From: Streptomyces kaniharaensis
GTDB taxonomy: Bacteria > Actinomycetota > Actinomycetes > Streptomycetales > Streptomycetaceae
Length of the DNA: 64,000 nucleotides
Direction of reading: 5' to 3'
Assembly (NCBI RefSeq): GCF_009569385.1
Contig: NZ_WBOF01000015.1
Span: forward strand, 1 to 64,000
The notes beneath the pieces are model-generated. The model ran no database searches. It had not been told where the DNA came from and saw only the letters and a program-made list of their open reading frames with translations. Each line of letters begins with the position of its first letter. The first letter of the stretch is position 1. Shown piece by piece: positions 7,516 through 15,772 of this stretch. The position numbers were made by a program, and so were the translations under genes.

Positions 7516-9750
7516 CTACGCCCGCTCGCCCTCGCCCTCGGCGTCGATGTGCGGCAGGATCCGGTCCAGGAAGCGCGGTGTCCACCAGGCCGCCGCGCCC
7601 AGCAGGGTCATCACCGCCGGGACCAGCAGCAGCCGCACGATCGTGGCGTCCACGAGCACGCTCACGGCCAGGCCCAGCCCCATCATCTTGATCACCACGT
7701 TGTCGCTGACGATGAACGCGGCGAAGACGCTGACCATGATCAGCGCGGCACAGGTGATCACCCGGGCCGTGATCTCCAGCGCATGCGCCACGGCGTCCTG
7801 GCTGCGCCCGGTACGCAGCCAGGCCTCGTGCACCCGCGAGAGCAGGAAGATCTCGTAGTCCATGCTCAGCCCGAAGACGATCGCGAACATCATCATCGGC
7901 ACGTAGCTCTCGATCGGGACCTTCCCCGCGACCCCGAGCGCCGGCCCGCCCCAGCCCCACTGGAAGACCGCCACCACCACCCCGTACGAGGCCGCGATCG
8001 ACAGCAGGTTGAGCACCGCGGCCTTCACCGCGACGAGCAGGCCGCGGAAGACCGCCAGGATGATCAGGAAGGCCAGTCCGACCACCACCGCGATGATCAG
8101 GATCAGCCGGCTCGACACGATGTCCAGGAAGTCGACCTGGGCCGCGGTGTTGCCGGTGACGTAAGTCTTCGCGTCGGTGCCGGACACCGCGTCGGGCAGC
8201 ACGGTGTCCGACAGGTGGTTGACCAGGTCGGTGGTGGCGCGGTCCTGCGGCGCGCTCGCCGGGACGACGGTGTTGAACAGCACCGCGCCGTCCGGGCTGG
8301 TCTGCAGCGGGGTCACGCTGGCGGCGCCGGACAGGCCGGTGAGCGCCTGCTGCACCGAGGCCTGCACGGTCGGCCGCGTCCCGGCGGGCACGGCGCTCTG
8401 GTCGACGACCACGGTCAGCGGCCCGTTCGAGCCCGGGCCGAAGGCCTGGGACATCAGGTCGTAGGCGCGCCGGTCCGTGAAGTCGGTGGAGTCCGCGCCG
8501 TCGCCGATGTGGCCGAGCTGGATGGAGAACAGCGGGATCGACAGCACCGCCAGCACGGCCACCCCGGCCACCAGGTACCGCCAGGGGTGCGCCTCCACCC
8601 GACGGGCGTAGCGGTGCCAGCTTCCGCCGGCCTCCCCGCCCTCGGCGCCGCCCGCCTCGGCGATCGGGCGGCGAAGGCAGAACCGGTCCATCCGGCAGCC
8701 GATCAGCCCCATCAGCGCCGGCAGCAGGGTGAGTGCGCCGAGCACCGCCGACACCACGGTCACGGCCGCCGCGGCGCCGAGCTTGGCGATGAAGGAGATG
8801 CCCGACACCGACAGCCCGGACAGCGCGATGATCACCGTGCAGCCGGAGACCAGCACCGCGCGCCCGCTGGTGGCGACCGCCTGCCCGGCGGAGGCGACCG
8901 GGTCCACGCCGTCCATCAGGTTCTGCCGGTGACGGGTCAGCAGGAACAGCGCGTAGTCGATGCCCACCCCGATGCCGATCATCGTCGCCAGGGTGGGCGC
9001 GACGGTGGCGAAGGTGGACAGCGCCGCGATCAGCCCCAGCAGGCCGAGGCCGACCACCGCCGCGAACAGCGCCGTCACCAGCGGCAGCCCGGCCGCGATC
9101 GCGCTGCCGAACCCCACCAGCAGCACCACGATCGCCACCGCGAAGCCGATCACCTCGCTGGAGCGGTCGTCCGGCGCCGGCCGGGCCAGCTCGCCCAGCG
9201 GACCGCCGTACTCCACCTGCACCCCGGCCTGCCGCAGCGGCGCGACGGCCGCGTCCACCCCGGCCAGGTAGCCGGTGCCCAGCAGGGTGGGCGGGGTGTC
9301 GAAGCGGACGGTGATGTACCCGGTCTGCCCGTCGGGCGCCAGCGGCCCGCCCGGCGGAACGGGCTGGCCCGGCGGCGGCAGTGGGCTCTGCACCGAGATG
9401 ACGTGCGGCAACTGCTGGAGCGAGGAGACCGCCTGGGTGGTCTGCGGCTGGAAGCCGGTCAGCTGCGCGGCGTCGTGCAGCACCACCTGGGAGCTGGTGC
9501 CCGCGGCGCTCGGCTCGTGCGCCTGCAGGACGTCGCGGCCCTGCTGCGCCTGGGTGCCGGGCAGCGAGAAGTCGTCCGAGTAGGTGCCGCCGACCGTCTT
9601 GTTGGCGGCCTGGATCCCGGCCAGGGCCACGATCCACAGCACGATGACGATCAGCGAGTGACGCGCGCACCACTCGCCCAGGCGGCGCAGCGCCGCTCGC
9701 TTGGTCGGCCGTGCGGTGGCCGGTGCGACGAGACGGGTGTACGGCGGCAT
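7516..9750 (-). CDS. MMPL/RND-family transporter
   Basis: A 744-residue transporter from an ATG preceded by CGGGAG. It has the duplicated MMPL layout: helix 1 (LIVIVLWIVALAGI), a large extracytoplasmic loop, five helices, a second loop and a second helix set. Proton-relay Asp-Tyr pairs are present in both halves (GIGVGIDYALFLLTRHRQNL and FGLSMDYEIFLLSRVHEAWL). Actinobacterial MMPLs export lipids, siderophores or antibiotics and often have a TetR neighbour; here none is adjacent. The C-terminus is short and acidic (LPHIDAEGEGERA). It is complete, and convergent with the flavin monooxygenase. Substrate unknown. Confidence 0.9.
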   Translation of the reverse strand: MPPYTRLVAPATARPTKRAALRRLGEWCARHSLIVIVLWIVALAGIQAANKTVGGTYSDDFSLPGTQAQQGRDVLQAHEPSAAGTSSQVVLHDAAQLTGFQPQTTQAVSSLQQLPHVISVQSPLPPPGQPVPPGGPLAPDGQTGYITVRFDTPPTLLGTGYLAGVDAAVAPLRQAGVQVEYGGPLGELARPAPDDRSSEVIGFAVAIVVLLVGFGSAIAAGLPLVTALFAAVVGLGLLGLIAALSTFATVAPTLATMIGIGVGIDYALFLLTRHRQNLMDGVDPVASAGQAVATSGRAVLVSGCTVIIALSGLSVSGISFIAKLGAAAAVTVVSAVLGALTLLPALMGLIGCRMDRFCLRRPIAEAGGAEGGEAGGSWHRYARRVEAHPWRYLVAGVAVLAVLSIPLFSIQLGHIGDGADSTDFTDRRAYDLMSQAFGPGSNGPLTVVVDQSAVPAGTRPTVQASVQQALTGLSGAASVTPLQTSPDGAVLFNTVVPASAPQDRATTDLVNHLSDTVLPDAVSGTDAKTYVTGNTAAQVDFLDIVSSRLILIIAVVVGLAFLIILAVFRGLLVAVKAAVLNLLSIAASYGVVVAVFQWGWGGPALGVAGKVPIESYVPMMMFAIVFGLSMDYEIFLLSRVHEAWLRTGRSQDAVAHALEITARVITCAALIMVSVFAAFIVSDNVVIKMMGLGLAVSVLVDATIVRLLLVPAVMTLLGAAAWWTPRFLDRILPHIDAEGEGERA

Positions 9751-9918
9751 GGGGCGGCTCCCGGGGCTCCTGCGCTGTGGTGCGCCGAATCGGCGAAGTG
9801 TTCCCGGCGGGGCCGGGCCGCCCACCGGTACCGGCTGGTAGTCGCCCCGACGGCCCCGGCACGCTTGCCGTACTGACCACGGGCGGTCGGCATCGACAGA
9901 ACCCCAGGTCAGAACGGA

Positions 9919-9941
9919 CTGTCAGTGCCCCTCCATAGTGT
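9919..9941 (+). promoter_or_regulatory. Putative DNA-damage promoter (RecA-NDp/PafBC type)
   Basis: The sequence ctGTCAGTG-N8-TAGTGT fits the actinobacterial RecA-independent damage promoter consensus (GTCRGTG-N8-TAnnnT), recognised with PafBC. GTCAGTG is at 9921-9927 and TAGTGT at 9936-9941. Transcription would start near 9948, giving a 5' leader of about 55 nt before the VWA gene. The match is seen in the sequence; damage control is inferred. Confidence 0.6.
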
Positions 9942-9947
9942 GGAAGC

Positions 9948-9990
9948 AACGTTGGAGGGGGCGCCGGAAAGGCGCCGAAAGAACGTTGGA
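9948..9990 (+). repeat. Leader with direct repeat and hairpin
   Basis: The predicted leader of the VWA gene contains AACGTTGGA twice (9948-9956 and 9982-9990) flanking a GGCGCC-GGAAA-GGCGCC hairpin (9960-9976). It could be a regulatory RNA element or a protein site. No function is known. Confidence 0.4.
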
Positions 9991-10003
9991 AAAGGGTGGA
10001 ACC

Positions 10004-11095
10004 ATGTCTGCGAACAGGATCAAGCACAAGGTCAACCACGTCTCGCTCGTGGTCGACAAGTCCGGCTCGATGCGCCAGCACGAGGCGCAGCTCGTCCGGG
10101 TGGTGGACGAGTTCGTGAAGGGTCTTCAGGAGGAGTCCGACCGGCTCGGTCACGAGACCCGCATCAGCCTCTACGCCTTCGATCACGAGGTGCAGAACCT
10201 GGTCTGGGACATGGACGTCAAGCACCTGCCATCCCTCCAGGGCCTTTACGAGGTCAACAACGGTGCGACGGCGCTGATCGAGGCGGCCGTGAAGTCCATC
10301 GACGACCTGAAGAACATCTGGGAAGGGTACGGGGAACACTCCTTCCTCCAGGTCGTCGTCACCGACGGCGAGGAGAACGCCTCCGGCTGCTCGGAGACCG
10401 GCCAGATGCACACCCGCATGAACGCCGGCAAGGGCACCGCCGTCCTGCGCACGTGGACAGGCCGCATCCAGAGCGCCATGGATAACCTCCCGGACCACTG
10501 GACCTCGGCGATCCTGGTCCCGAACTCCCTGGCCAAGCGCACCGCTCAGGAGTACGGCTTCCCGGCGGGCAACATCGCGATCTGGGACGCGGACTCCAGC
10601 CAGGGTGTCGAGGAGGCCATCGGCACCGTCAAGAACGCCGCCACGAGCTTCCTGCGGGGCCGCGAGCAGGGCGTGCGCGGTACCAGGAACCTGTTCGCCA
10701 TGGGCCAGGACCTGAGCACCGCCGAGGTGAAGGCCAATCTCGATGCCCTGGACACCGGCAAGTACATCCTGATCCCGGTCGACCAGCAGATACAGATCCG
10801 CGACTTCGTCACCCGCGCCGGACACTCGTACAAGAGCGGCTGCGCCTTCTACGAGCTGTCCAAGCGCGAGAAGATCCAGGGCAACAAGCAGCTCGCCGTG
10901 GCGGAGAAGGACCCGGCCACCGGCCAGATGACGGGCAGGGTGTTCTCGGGCCCGGCGGCCCGCCAGCTCCTCGGCCTGCCGCAGTCGGAGGTCGCAGTGA
11001 AGCCGGGCGAGAACCCGGCGTACACCGTGTTCGTCCAATCGACCTCCGTCAACCGGAAGTTGGTGCCGGGCACCAAGCTGCTTGTCATGCTGTAG
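10004..11095 (+). CDS. VWA-domain protein with MIDAS motif
   Basis: A 363-residue cytoplasmic protein, ATG after AAGGGTGGA. Residues 12-210 form a von Willebrand A domain: the MIDAS core is VVDKSGSM (DxSxS), with NNGATALIEA as the Thr loop and VVVTDGEEN as the third metal loop. The last 120 residues are a separate beta-rich part (GKYILIPVDQQIQIRDFVTRAGHSYKSGCAFYELSKREKIQGNKQLAV...YTVFVQSTSVNRKLVPGTKLLVML) that I do not recognise; similar two-part proteins occur in actinophages, so a phage origin is possible. Codon choice is less extreme than its neighbours. The PafBC-like promoter suggests damage induction. VWA proteins often partner MoxR ATPases, but none is nearby. Confidence 0.8.
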   Translation: MSANRIKHKVNHVSLVVDKSGSMRQHEAQLVRVVDEFVKGLQEESDRLGHETRISLYAFDHEVQNLVWDMDVKHLPSLQGLYEVNNGATALIEAAVKSIDDLKNIWEGYGEHSFLQVVVTDGEENASGCSETGQMHTRMNAGKGTAVLRTWTGRIQSAMDNLPDHWTSAILVPNSLAKRTAQEYGFPAGNIAIWDADSSQGVEEAIGTVKNAATSFLRGREQGVRGTRNLFAMGQDLSTAEVKANLDALDTGKYILIPVDQQIQIRDFVTRAGHSYKSGCAFYELSKREKIQGNKQLAVAEKDPATGQMTGRVFSGPAARQLLGLPQSEVAVKPGENPAYTVFVQSTSVNRKLVPGTKLLVML

Positions 11096-11315
11096 CCGAG
11101 AACTGCGATCTATTGACGTCCTCCGGGCCCCTATCGGACCGGGATTCCCACTACGGTCGTGTGACCGTCTCGGTAGGTTCCGCTCCTTGCCGCCGGGATC
11201 AGGGCCGGGGCAGCCGCCGCAGGGGCGCGGCCAGATGTGTGGGAGGGTCAGAAGCGTTGCCCACGCTGGTCATGCGGCGTCGAACCGTGTGGCCGAGAGA
11301 ATCAGGAGCCGTTCC

Positions 11316-11852
11316 ATGCCGGATGAGATCACGCTGCGCCCCGTCACCGCTGACGATCTCGATCTGTTCGAGCGCGAGTTCAGCGGGCCGGAGGGGGTGG
11401 GCCCGTACCAGTGGTTCGGCTTCCGCTCGCCGGGCGGCCTGCGCCGCCGCTTCGCGGAGACCGGCCTGCTCGGCGCCGACGGCGGGGTGCTCTCCGTCGC
11501 GGAGGCGGGCCGGACGGTGGGCCGGGTCGAGTGGTTCCCCGGCAGCTGGGGGCGGCCCGACACGTCCGCCTGCTGGACGCTGGCGATCGGCCTGGTGCCC
11601 GCCGCGCACGGCCGCGGCATAGGCACCCGGGCCCAGCGGATGCTGGCCGAGTACCTCTTCGACCACACCAGGGCCGAGCGGCTCCAGGCGTGGACGGACT
11701 GCGCCAACCTGGCCGAGCAGCGTGCGCTGGAGAAGGCGGGCTTCGTGAGGGAGGGCGTGCTGCGCTCCGCGCAGTGGCGCGGCGGACAGTGGCACGATCA
11801 GGTGATCTTCTCCATGCTCCGCGGGGAGCGGTCCGGCGGCGAACTGAGGTGA
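11316..11852 (+). CDS. GNAT-family N-acetyltransferase (RimJ/RimL-like)
   Basis: A 178-residue acetyltransferase, ATG eight bases after AGGAG. The order of elements fits RimJ/RimL relatives: EITLRPVTADDLDLFEREFSGPEG (beta 1, alpha 1), AGRTVGRVEWFPGSWGRPDTSACWTLAIGLVPAAHGRGIGTRAQRMLAEYLF (beta 4 and the acetyl-CoA pyrophosphate loop HGRGIGT, a variant of R/QxxGxG/A), then NLAEQRALEKAGFVREGVLRSAQWRGGQWHDQVIFSML, the typical closing motif. It transfers acetyl from acetyl-CoA to an amino group; the target could be a protein N-terminus, amino acid or antibiotic. It appears monocistronic after the VWA gene. Confidence 0.88.
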   Translation: MPDEITLRPVTADDLDLFEREFSGPEGVGPYQWFGFRSPGGLRRRFAETGLLGADGGVLSVAEAGRTVGRVEWFPGSWGRPDTSACWTLAIGLVPAAHGRGIGTRAQRMLAEYLFDHTRAERLQAWTDCANLAEQRALEKAGFVREGVLRSAQWRGGQWHDQVIFSMLRGERSGGELR

Positions 11853-12018
11853 GCAGAAGACGGTGATCGGCCTGACGTGAGCTGAATATCCGCCAGAGCC
11901 TCGCCGGCAGCCCTGAGGGAAGTCCGGTGGTCGAGATCATTCGGCACAGGGCAGCGGGAGGAGAACGGAGATCAAAGGGCCGGCGCAGCCCGATCGCGGT
12001 GACAGCCATCGCGGCCCG

Positions 12019-13287
12019 TCAGACGCGGCTCGGGGCCGGCTCGGGCTCGGCGAGGGGCGCCGCGGCGCGGCGGGGGAGCAGTAGTGGGGTCGCCAGCAGG
12101 AGCAGGCCGGCCAGGCCGATGGCCGTACGTGGGCCGAGCAGCACGCCCAGCACGCCCCAGGTAGCCGTCAGGAGCGCGGTCGAGGCCTTGGTCGTCACCG
12201 ACCAGGCGGACAGCGTACGGGCGACCCGGTCGGTCGCGGTGCGTTCGAGGCGATAGGTGGCGTAGACGGGGTTGAAGACCCCGCAGCAGAAGATGAGCCC
12301 GAGTTCGATGCCCATCACCAGCAGCAGCCCGCCGGTGCCCGGCCCCACGAAGGCCAGCCCGACGGGCCAGAGCGCGCGCAGCGCCCCGGCCACGACCAGG
12401 ACTTGGCGCTGCCCGAACCGGGTGACCAGCGGTCGGGCCAACCGCGAACCGAGCAGCCCGCCGATCGAGGGCGCGGCGAAGGCGATGCCGTACTGCCACG
12501 GTGTGAACCCGAGTCGGCCGAGCATCAGGACGGCCAGTAGTGGTTCGGAGGCCATGACCAGGCCGTTGAACAAGGCGGTGTTGAAGAACAGCGGGCGCAG
12601 TGCCGGGTCGGCGAGGATGTACCGCCAGCCGTCGAGCAGGTCCCCGGCCCGCATGCGCGCGGCCCCCCGGTGCTCGGGCAGCGGCTCGTGCCCGCCCGTC
12701 GCGCGGATGCCCAGGGCCGAGAGCAGGTAGCTGACGGCGTCGGCCACCACCGTCGCCACCGGACCGAGGAGCCCGAGAGCGGCGCCGCCGAGCGGTGGTC
12801 CGATGATCGTGGTGGTCCAGGCCGTGGACTCGAACCGGGCGTTGGCGACGAGCAGGTCCTCGGCCGGCAGCAGCGTCTTGAGGTACGCGCCGGAGGCGGC
12901 GCGGAAGGTGATGTCGGCCGCCGCGACGACGACCGAGACCAGCAGGAGCTGGACGAAGGTGAGCGCGCCGAGCGCGAAAGCGGCGGGGATCGTCAGCAGC
13001 GCTGCGAACCGCACCAGGTCCATCGCGATCAGCACCGGACGCTTGCGGCGGAACTCCACCCACGGGCCGAGCGGCACCGCCACGGCCGCGCCCACCGCCG
13101 CCCCCACGGAGGACAGCGCCGCGACCTCGGCCGGCCCGGCGTGCAGGACCCGGATGGCGATCAGCGGGAACGCGCCGAAGGCGAGCCACGTGCCGAGCGC
13201 GCTGGTTCCGTAGGCTGCCCAGAGCCAACCGAACCGCCGCCCCAGCCGATGTCCCGGCCGGTGTCCCAGCTGGTGTTCGCTTCTCAT
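12019..13287 (-). CDS. MFS transporter
   Basis: A full-length 422-residue MFS permease with twelve predicted helices. A basic, His-rich head (MRSEHQLGHRPGHRLGRRFG) precedes helix 1 (WLWAAYGTSALGTWLAFGAFPLIAIRVLHAG). The cytoplasmic loop 2-3 reads GPWVEFRRKRPVLIAMDLVRF. It resembles the EntS/MdfA-like exporters (TMLA-type) common in streptomycete secondary-metabolite resistance. It is divergent from the LysR gene at 13422 and probably regulated by it. The remnant MFS at 31.1-31.6 kb appears to be of the same subfamily (similar VSYLLSAL/VSYAVE and GP.LGG.. segments). Substrate unknown. Confidence 0.88.
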   Translation of the reverse strand: MRSEHQLGHRPGHRLGRRFGWLWAAYGTSALGTWLAFGAFPLIAIRVLHAGPAEVAALSSVGAAVGAAVAVPLGPWVEFRRKRPVLIAMDLVRFAALLTIPAAFALGALTFVQLLLVSVVVAAADITFRAASGAYLKTLLPAEDLLVANARFESTAWTTTIIGPPLGGAALGLLGPVATVVADAVSYLLSALGIRATGGHEPLPEHRGAARMRAGDLLDGWRYILADPALRPLFFNTALFNGLVMASEPLLAVLMLGRLGFTPWQYGIAFAAPSIGGLLGSRLARPLVTRFGQRQVLVVAGALRALWPVGLAFVGPGTGGLLLVMGIELGLIFCCGVFNPVYATYRLERTATDRVARTLSAWSVTTKASTALLTATWGVLGVLLGPRTAIGLAGLLLLATPLLLPRRAAAPLAEPEPAPSRV

Positions 13288-13389
13288 GCCCGACGCCCTC
13301 GCTGTTCCACTCGCACAACCGATCCGCGATCGGAAGCATCAAAGCGAGCACCATGCCCCGGGATCAAACAACCGAAGAGCCGCCCTAGC

Positions 13390-13415
13390 ACAACCATCGG
13401 TTGTACCCATAGAGT
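13390..13415. promoter_or_regulatory. LysR-type palindrome and leaderless -10 box
   Basis: ACAACC-ATC-GGTTGT (13390-13404) is a perfect palindrome of the T-N11-A class bound by LysR proteins. TAGAGT at 13410-13415 is a likely -10 box for the regulator, ending six bases before its ATG at 13422, which suggests a leaderless mRNA. The palindrome overlies the -35 zone, consistent with autoregulation. Confidence 0.6.
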
Positions 13416-13421
13416 GTCGGC

Positions 13422-14357
13422 ATGGATCTCGACGCCGTCCGGACCTTCGTCGCCGCCGCCGACGCGGGGCAGTTCCAGGAGGCCGCCGCCGAGCTGGCGG
13501 TCACCCAGCAGGCCGTCTCCAAGCGCATCGCCACGCTGGAGCGCAACCTCGGGGTGCGGCTGTTCACCCGCACCCCGCGCGGGGCCCAGCTGACCATCGA
13601 CGGGCAGGCGTTCCTGCCCCACGCACGCGAGCTGCTGCGCGTCGCCGACCGGGCCGTCGCGTCCGTGCGCACCGGCCGCCGTCCACTTCGCGTCGACGTG
13701 ATCGCCTCGCGCTCCGCGCAGTCGGGCCTGATGCGCGGCTTCCACCGCGCGCACCCCGAGATCGACCTGGACGTGCTGATGCTGTTCGAGATCGAGACCG
13801 CCGTCGCCGCCATCCGGTCCGGCACGATCGACGCGTCCTTCCGCGCCGTCGCCATGCCCGGCCGGCCCCTCCCCGAGGACATCGCGTCCGTCCGGGTGCT
13901 CGACGAGCCCCTCCAGCTCCTCACCGGCCCCGCCCACGCGCTGGCGGGCGCCCGGTCGGTGACCGTCGCTCAGCTCGCCGGGCACCGGATCTGGATGCCC
14001 GGCATCGTCCCGGGCACCGAGTGGGGGGCCTACTACGACGACCTCGTCGCCGAGTTCGGCCTCACCATCGAGGCGACGGGCCCCAACTTCGGCTCCGACG
14101 CGCTCCTCGACACCATCGCCGACACCCCGGCCCTGGCCACCTTCATGGGCGAGCACACCCGCCTCGTCTGGCCCGCCGACCACGGCCTGCGCCGAATCCC
14201 GGTGACCGACCCGACGCCCGTCTACCCGCACTCTCTCCTCTGGCACCGCGACAACCCCCACCCCGCGCTGGCCACCCTCCGCGCCCACCTCGCCGGCACA
14301 ACGTCCGGCCGCGACGCCCCCGGGACCTGGGCCCCGGACTGGGTGATTCCGCGCTGA
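13422..14357 (+). CDS. LysR-family transcriptional regulator
   Basis: A 311-residue LysR protein. The winged HTH is at residues 1-60 (MDLDAVRTFVAAADAGQFQEAAAELAVTQQAVSKRIATLERNLGVRLFTRTPRGAQLT), followed by the linker helix and a two-lobed effector domain (PLRVDVIASRSAQSGLMRGFHRAHPEIDLDV...). Such proteins sense small metabolites and act on a divergent gene, here the MFS transporter. It appears leaderless with a palindromic site immediately upstream. The C-terminal half (YYDDLVAEFGLTIEATGPNFGSDALLDTIADTPALATFMGEHTRLVWP) is typical of a streptomycete LysR group linked to MFS exporters. Confidence 0.92.
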   Translation: MDLDAVRTFVAAADAGQFQEAAAELAVTQQAVSKRIATLERNLGVRLFTRTPRGAQLTIDGQAFLPHARELLRVADRAVASVRTGRRPLRVDVIASRSAQSGLMRGFHRAHPEIDLDVLMLFEIETAVAAIRSGTIDASFRAVAMPGRPLPEDIASVRVLDEPLQLLTGPAHALAGARSVTVAQLAGHRIWMPGIVPGTEWGAYYDDLVAEFGLTIEATGPNFGSDALLDTIADTPALATFMGEHTRLVWPADHGLRRIPVTDPTPVYPHSLLWHRDNPHPALATLRAHLAGTTSGRDAPGTWAPDWVIPR

Positions 14358-14705
14358 ACCCTGCCGCGCCTTCGACCATCGGGCCGGATCGACGCACCGG
14401 GAGCCAGCGGGCAGGTGGGCGGCGAAGCGCGGGATTTGCGGGAGTTACGTTGGCGACAACTCCGGCTACCGACGCTACGGATCGGCCGACCTGCTACGCC
14501 TGCGGACTCCACGCATGGCGGATCTGCCGGATATGACGCTGCGCTGGGCGGGCTGGGGAATTCCCGGCGCTCAGGGCATGTCATGCGCTCGACCATTCGG
14601 CTGAGTTGTCGTCAGTATCCTTGTGGTGGAGGCCATCCATTTGGACTACTGGCTGTATCCGAACCAGTACGCCCATGTCGGGGCGCCTGCCTTCTGGAGG
14701 ATCTG
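14358..14705. other. Intergenic stretch, promoter region of the IPT/TIG gene
   Basis: About 350 bp. No gene, hairpin or repeat could be supported. AT content rises between 14560 and 14660, where the promoter of the downstream gene would be expected. Confidence 0.3.
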
Positions 14706-15455
14706 ATGCCGCTGTCCCCGAACCAGGGCTCCACGGGGGGCAATACCTCCGTGACGATAACCAGCACCACGGCCAACGCCCTGAGTACCGTCAGCCAGGT
14801 GCTGTTCGGCGACACTCCGGCCACCAACGTCGCCTACAACGCGGGCGCCGACCACGTCACCTGCACCTCTCCCGCCGGGGCGGGAGAGGTGGAGGTGACG
14901 GTGGTCCTCGCCAACGGCGAGGTCAGCAACGGCGCGCCCTTCTACTACATCCCGGCGCCCGTGGAGTCGACGCTGAGCCCCACCGCCGGGCCACTGGCCA
15001 GTGGCACCAGCGTCGTCATCACCGGCTCCGGCCTGGACACCACCAGCGCGGTGACCTTCGGCGGCAGCGCCGGCACGGTGATCTCGAAGACCGACGGCCG
15101 GCTCACGGTCACCGCCCCGGCGGGCACGGCCGGACCGGTGGCCGTCAGTGTGACGACCGCCGCGGGCACCTTCGGCGGCCTGACGTACACCTATGTCGCC
15201 AACCCCGGCACGCTGACGGTCACCCCGAACACCGGACTGCTCACGGGCGGAACGCTGGTGACGATCACGACCACCGGAGATGCGACGACCACCTCACAGG
15301 TGCTGTTCGGCAGCACTTCCGTGCCGTTCGCGGTCGCCAGTACCACCTCGCTGTCGCTCTACACGCCCCCCGGGACGGTGCTCGGCGCGGTCAACGTCTC
15401 CGTCACCACCGCGGGTGGCAGCAGCACCGCCACCAATGCGTTCACCTACGTGTGA
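14706..15455 (+). CDS. Triple IPT/TIG-domain protein
   Basis: A 249-residue protein built almost entirely of three immunoglobulin-like IPT/TIG repeats, about residues 1-80, 83-166 and 168-249. Each repeat opens with L.P..G...GGT.VTITG (MPLSPNQGSTGGNTSVTI; STLSPTAGPLASGTSVVITG; LTVTPNTGLLTGGTLVTITT) and contains a VLFG/VTFGG strand, then a V.VTTA.G segment. The ATG follows GGAGG by six bases. There is no signal peptide, transmembrane helix or anchor, which is unusual because such repeats are usually extracellular adhesion or spacer modules. It could be exported by a non-Sec route, be a structural protein, or have been cut from a larger protein. It has no operon partner. Confidence 0.8.
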   Translation: MPLSPNQGSTGGNTSVTITSTTANALSTVSQVLFGDTPATNVAYNAGADHVTCTSPAGAGEVEVTVVLANGEVSNGAPFYYIPAPVESTLSPTAGPLASGTSVVITGSGLDTTSAVTFGGSAGTVISKTDGRLTVTAPAGTAGPVAVSVTTAAGTFGGLTYTYVANPGTLTVTPNTGLLTGGTLVTITTTGDATTTSQVLFGSTSVPFAVASTTSLSLYTPPGTVLGAVNVSVTTAGGSSTATNAFTYV

Positions 15456-15772
15456 TCCCGCCCTCGGCCTGGAGGTACAGGGACAACTCCGCCTCTCGCC
15501 TCCATCGCCACCGGCGACAGCAAGGACCGCCGCCACGGCCCGCCCCGCGACTGCCCTGCTACGGGTGTCGTGGAGGGCGTGCATGCGGTCGCCGGGGGTG
15601 GTGGCAGGGGCGTCTCCGAAGCGATGCGCTCGGCATCCGTCCATGTCGCCGCCGGAGTGCATCGCGGGGGCCTGCTTGGAGCGCCAGAGCGGGCGTCCGT
15701 AGCCATCGGGCGGGAGCCCACCGTCGTCAGTGCCCGGTGCCAGGGGATCCCCCTGGCACCGGCCTACCCCCG
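15456..15772. other. Intergenic stretch without a supported gene
   Basis: About 320 bp between the IPT/TIG gene and the convergent GntR gene. Frames here lack RBS and recognisable motifs. A small inverted repeat, CCAGGGGATCCCCCTGG (15739-15755), lies 17 bp past the GntR stop and could act as its terminator. Confidence 0.35.

Noticed and set aside
7415..11038. 1207-residue minus-strand frame across the MMPL and VWA genes
   Set aside because: It is an antisense or out-of-frame shadow; the MMPL protein in the neighbouring frame and the plus-strand VWA gene have real motifs and start signals.
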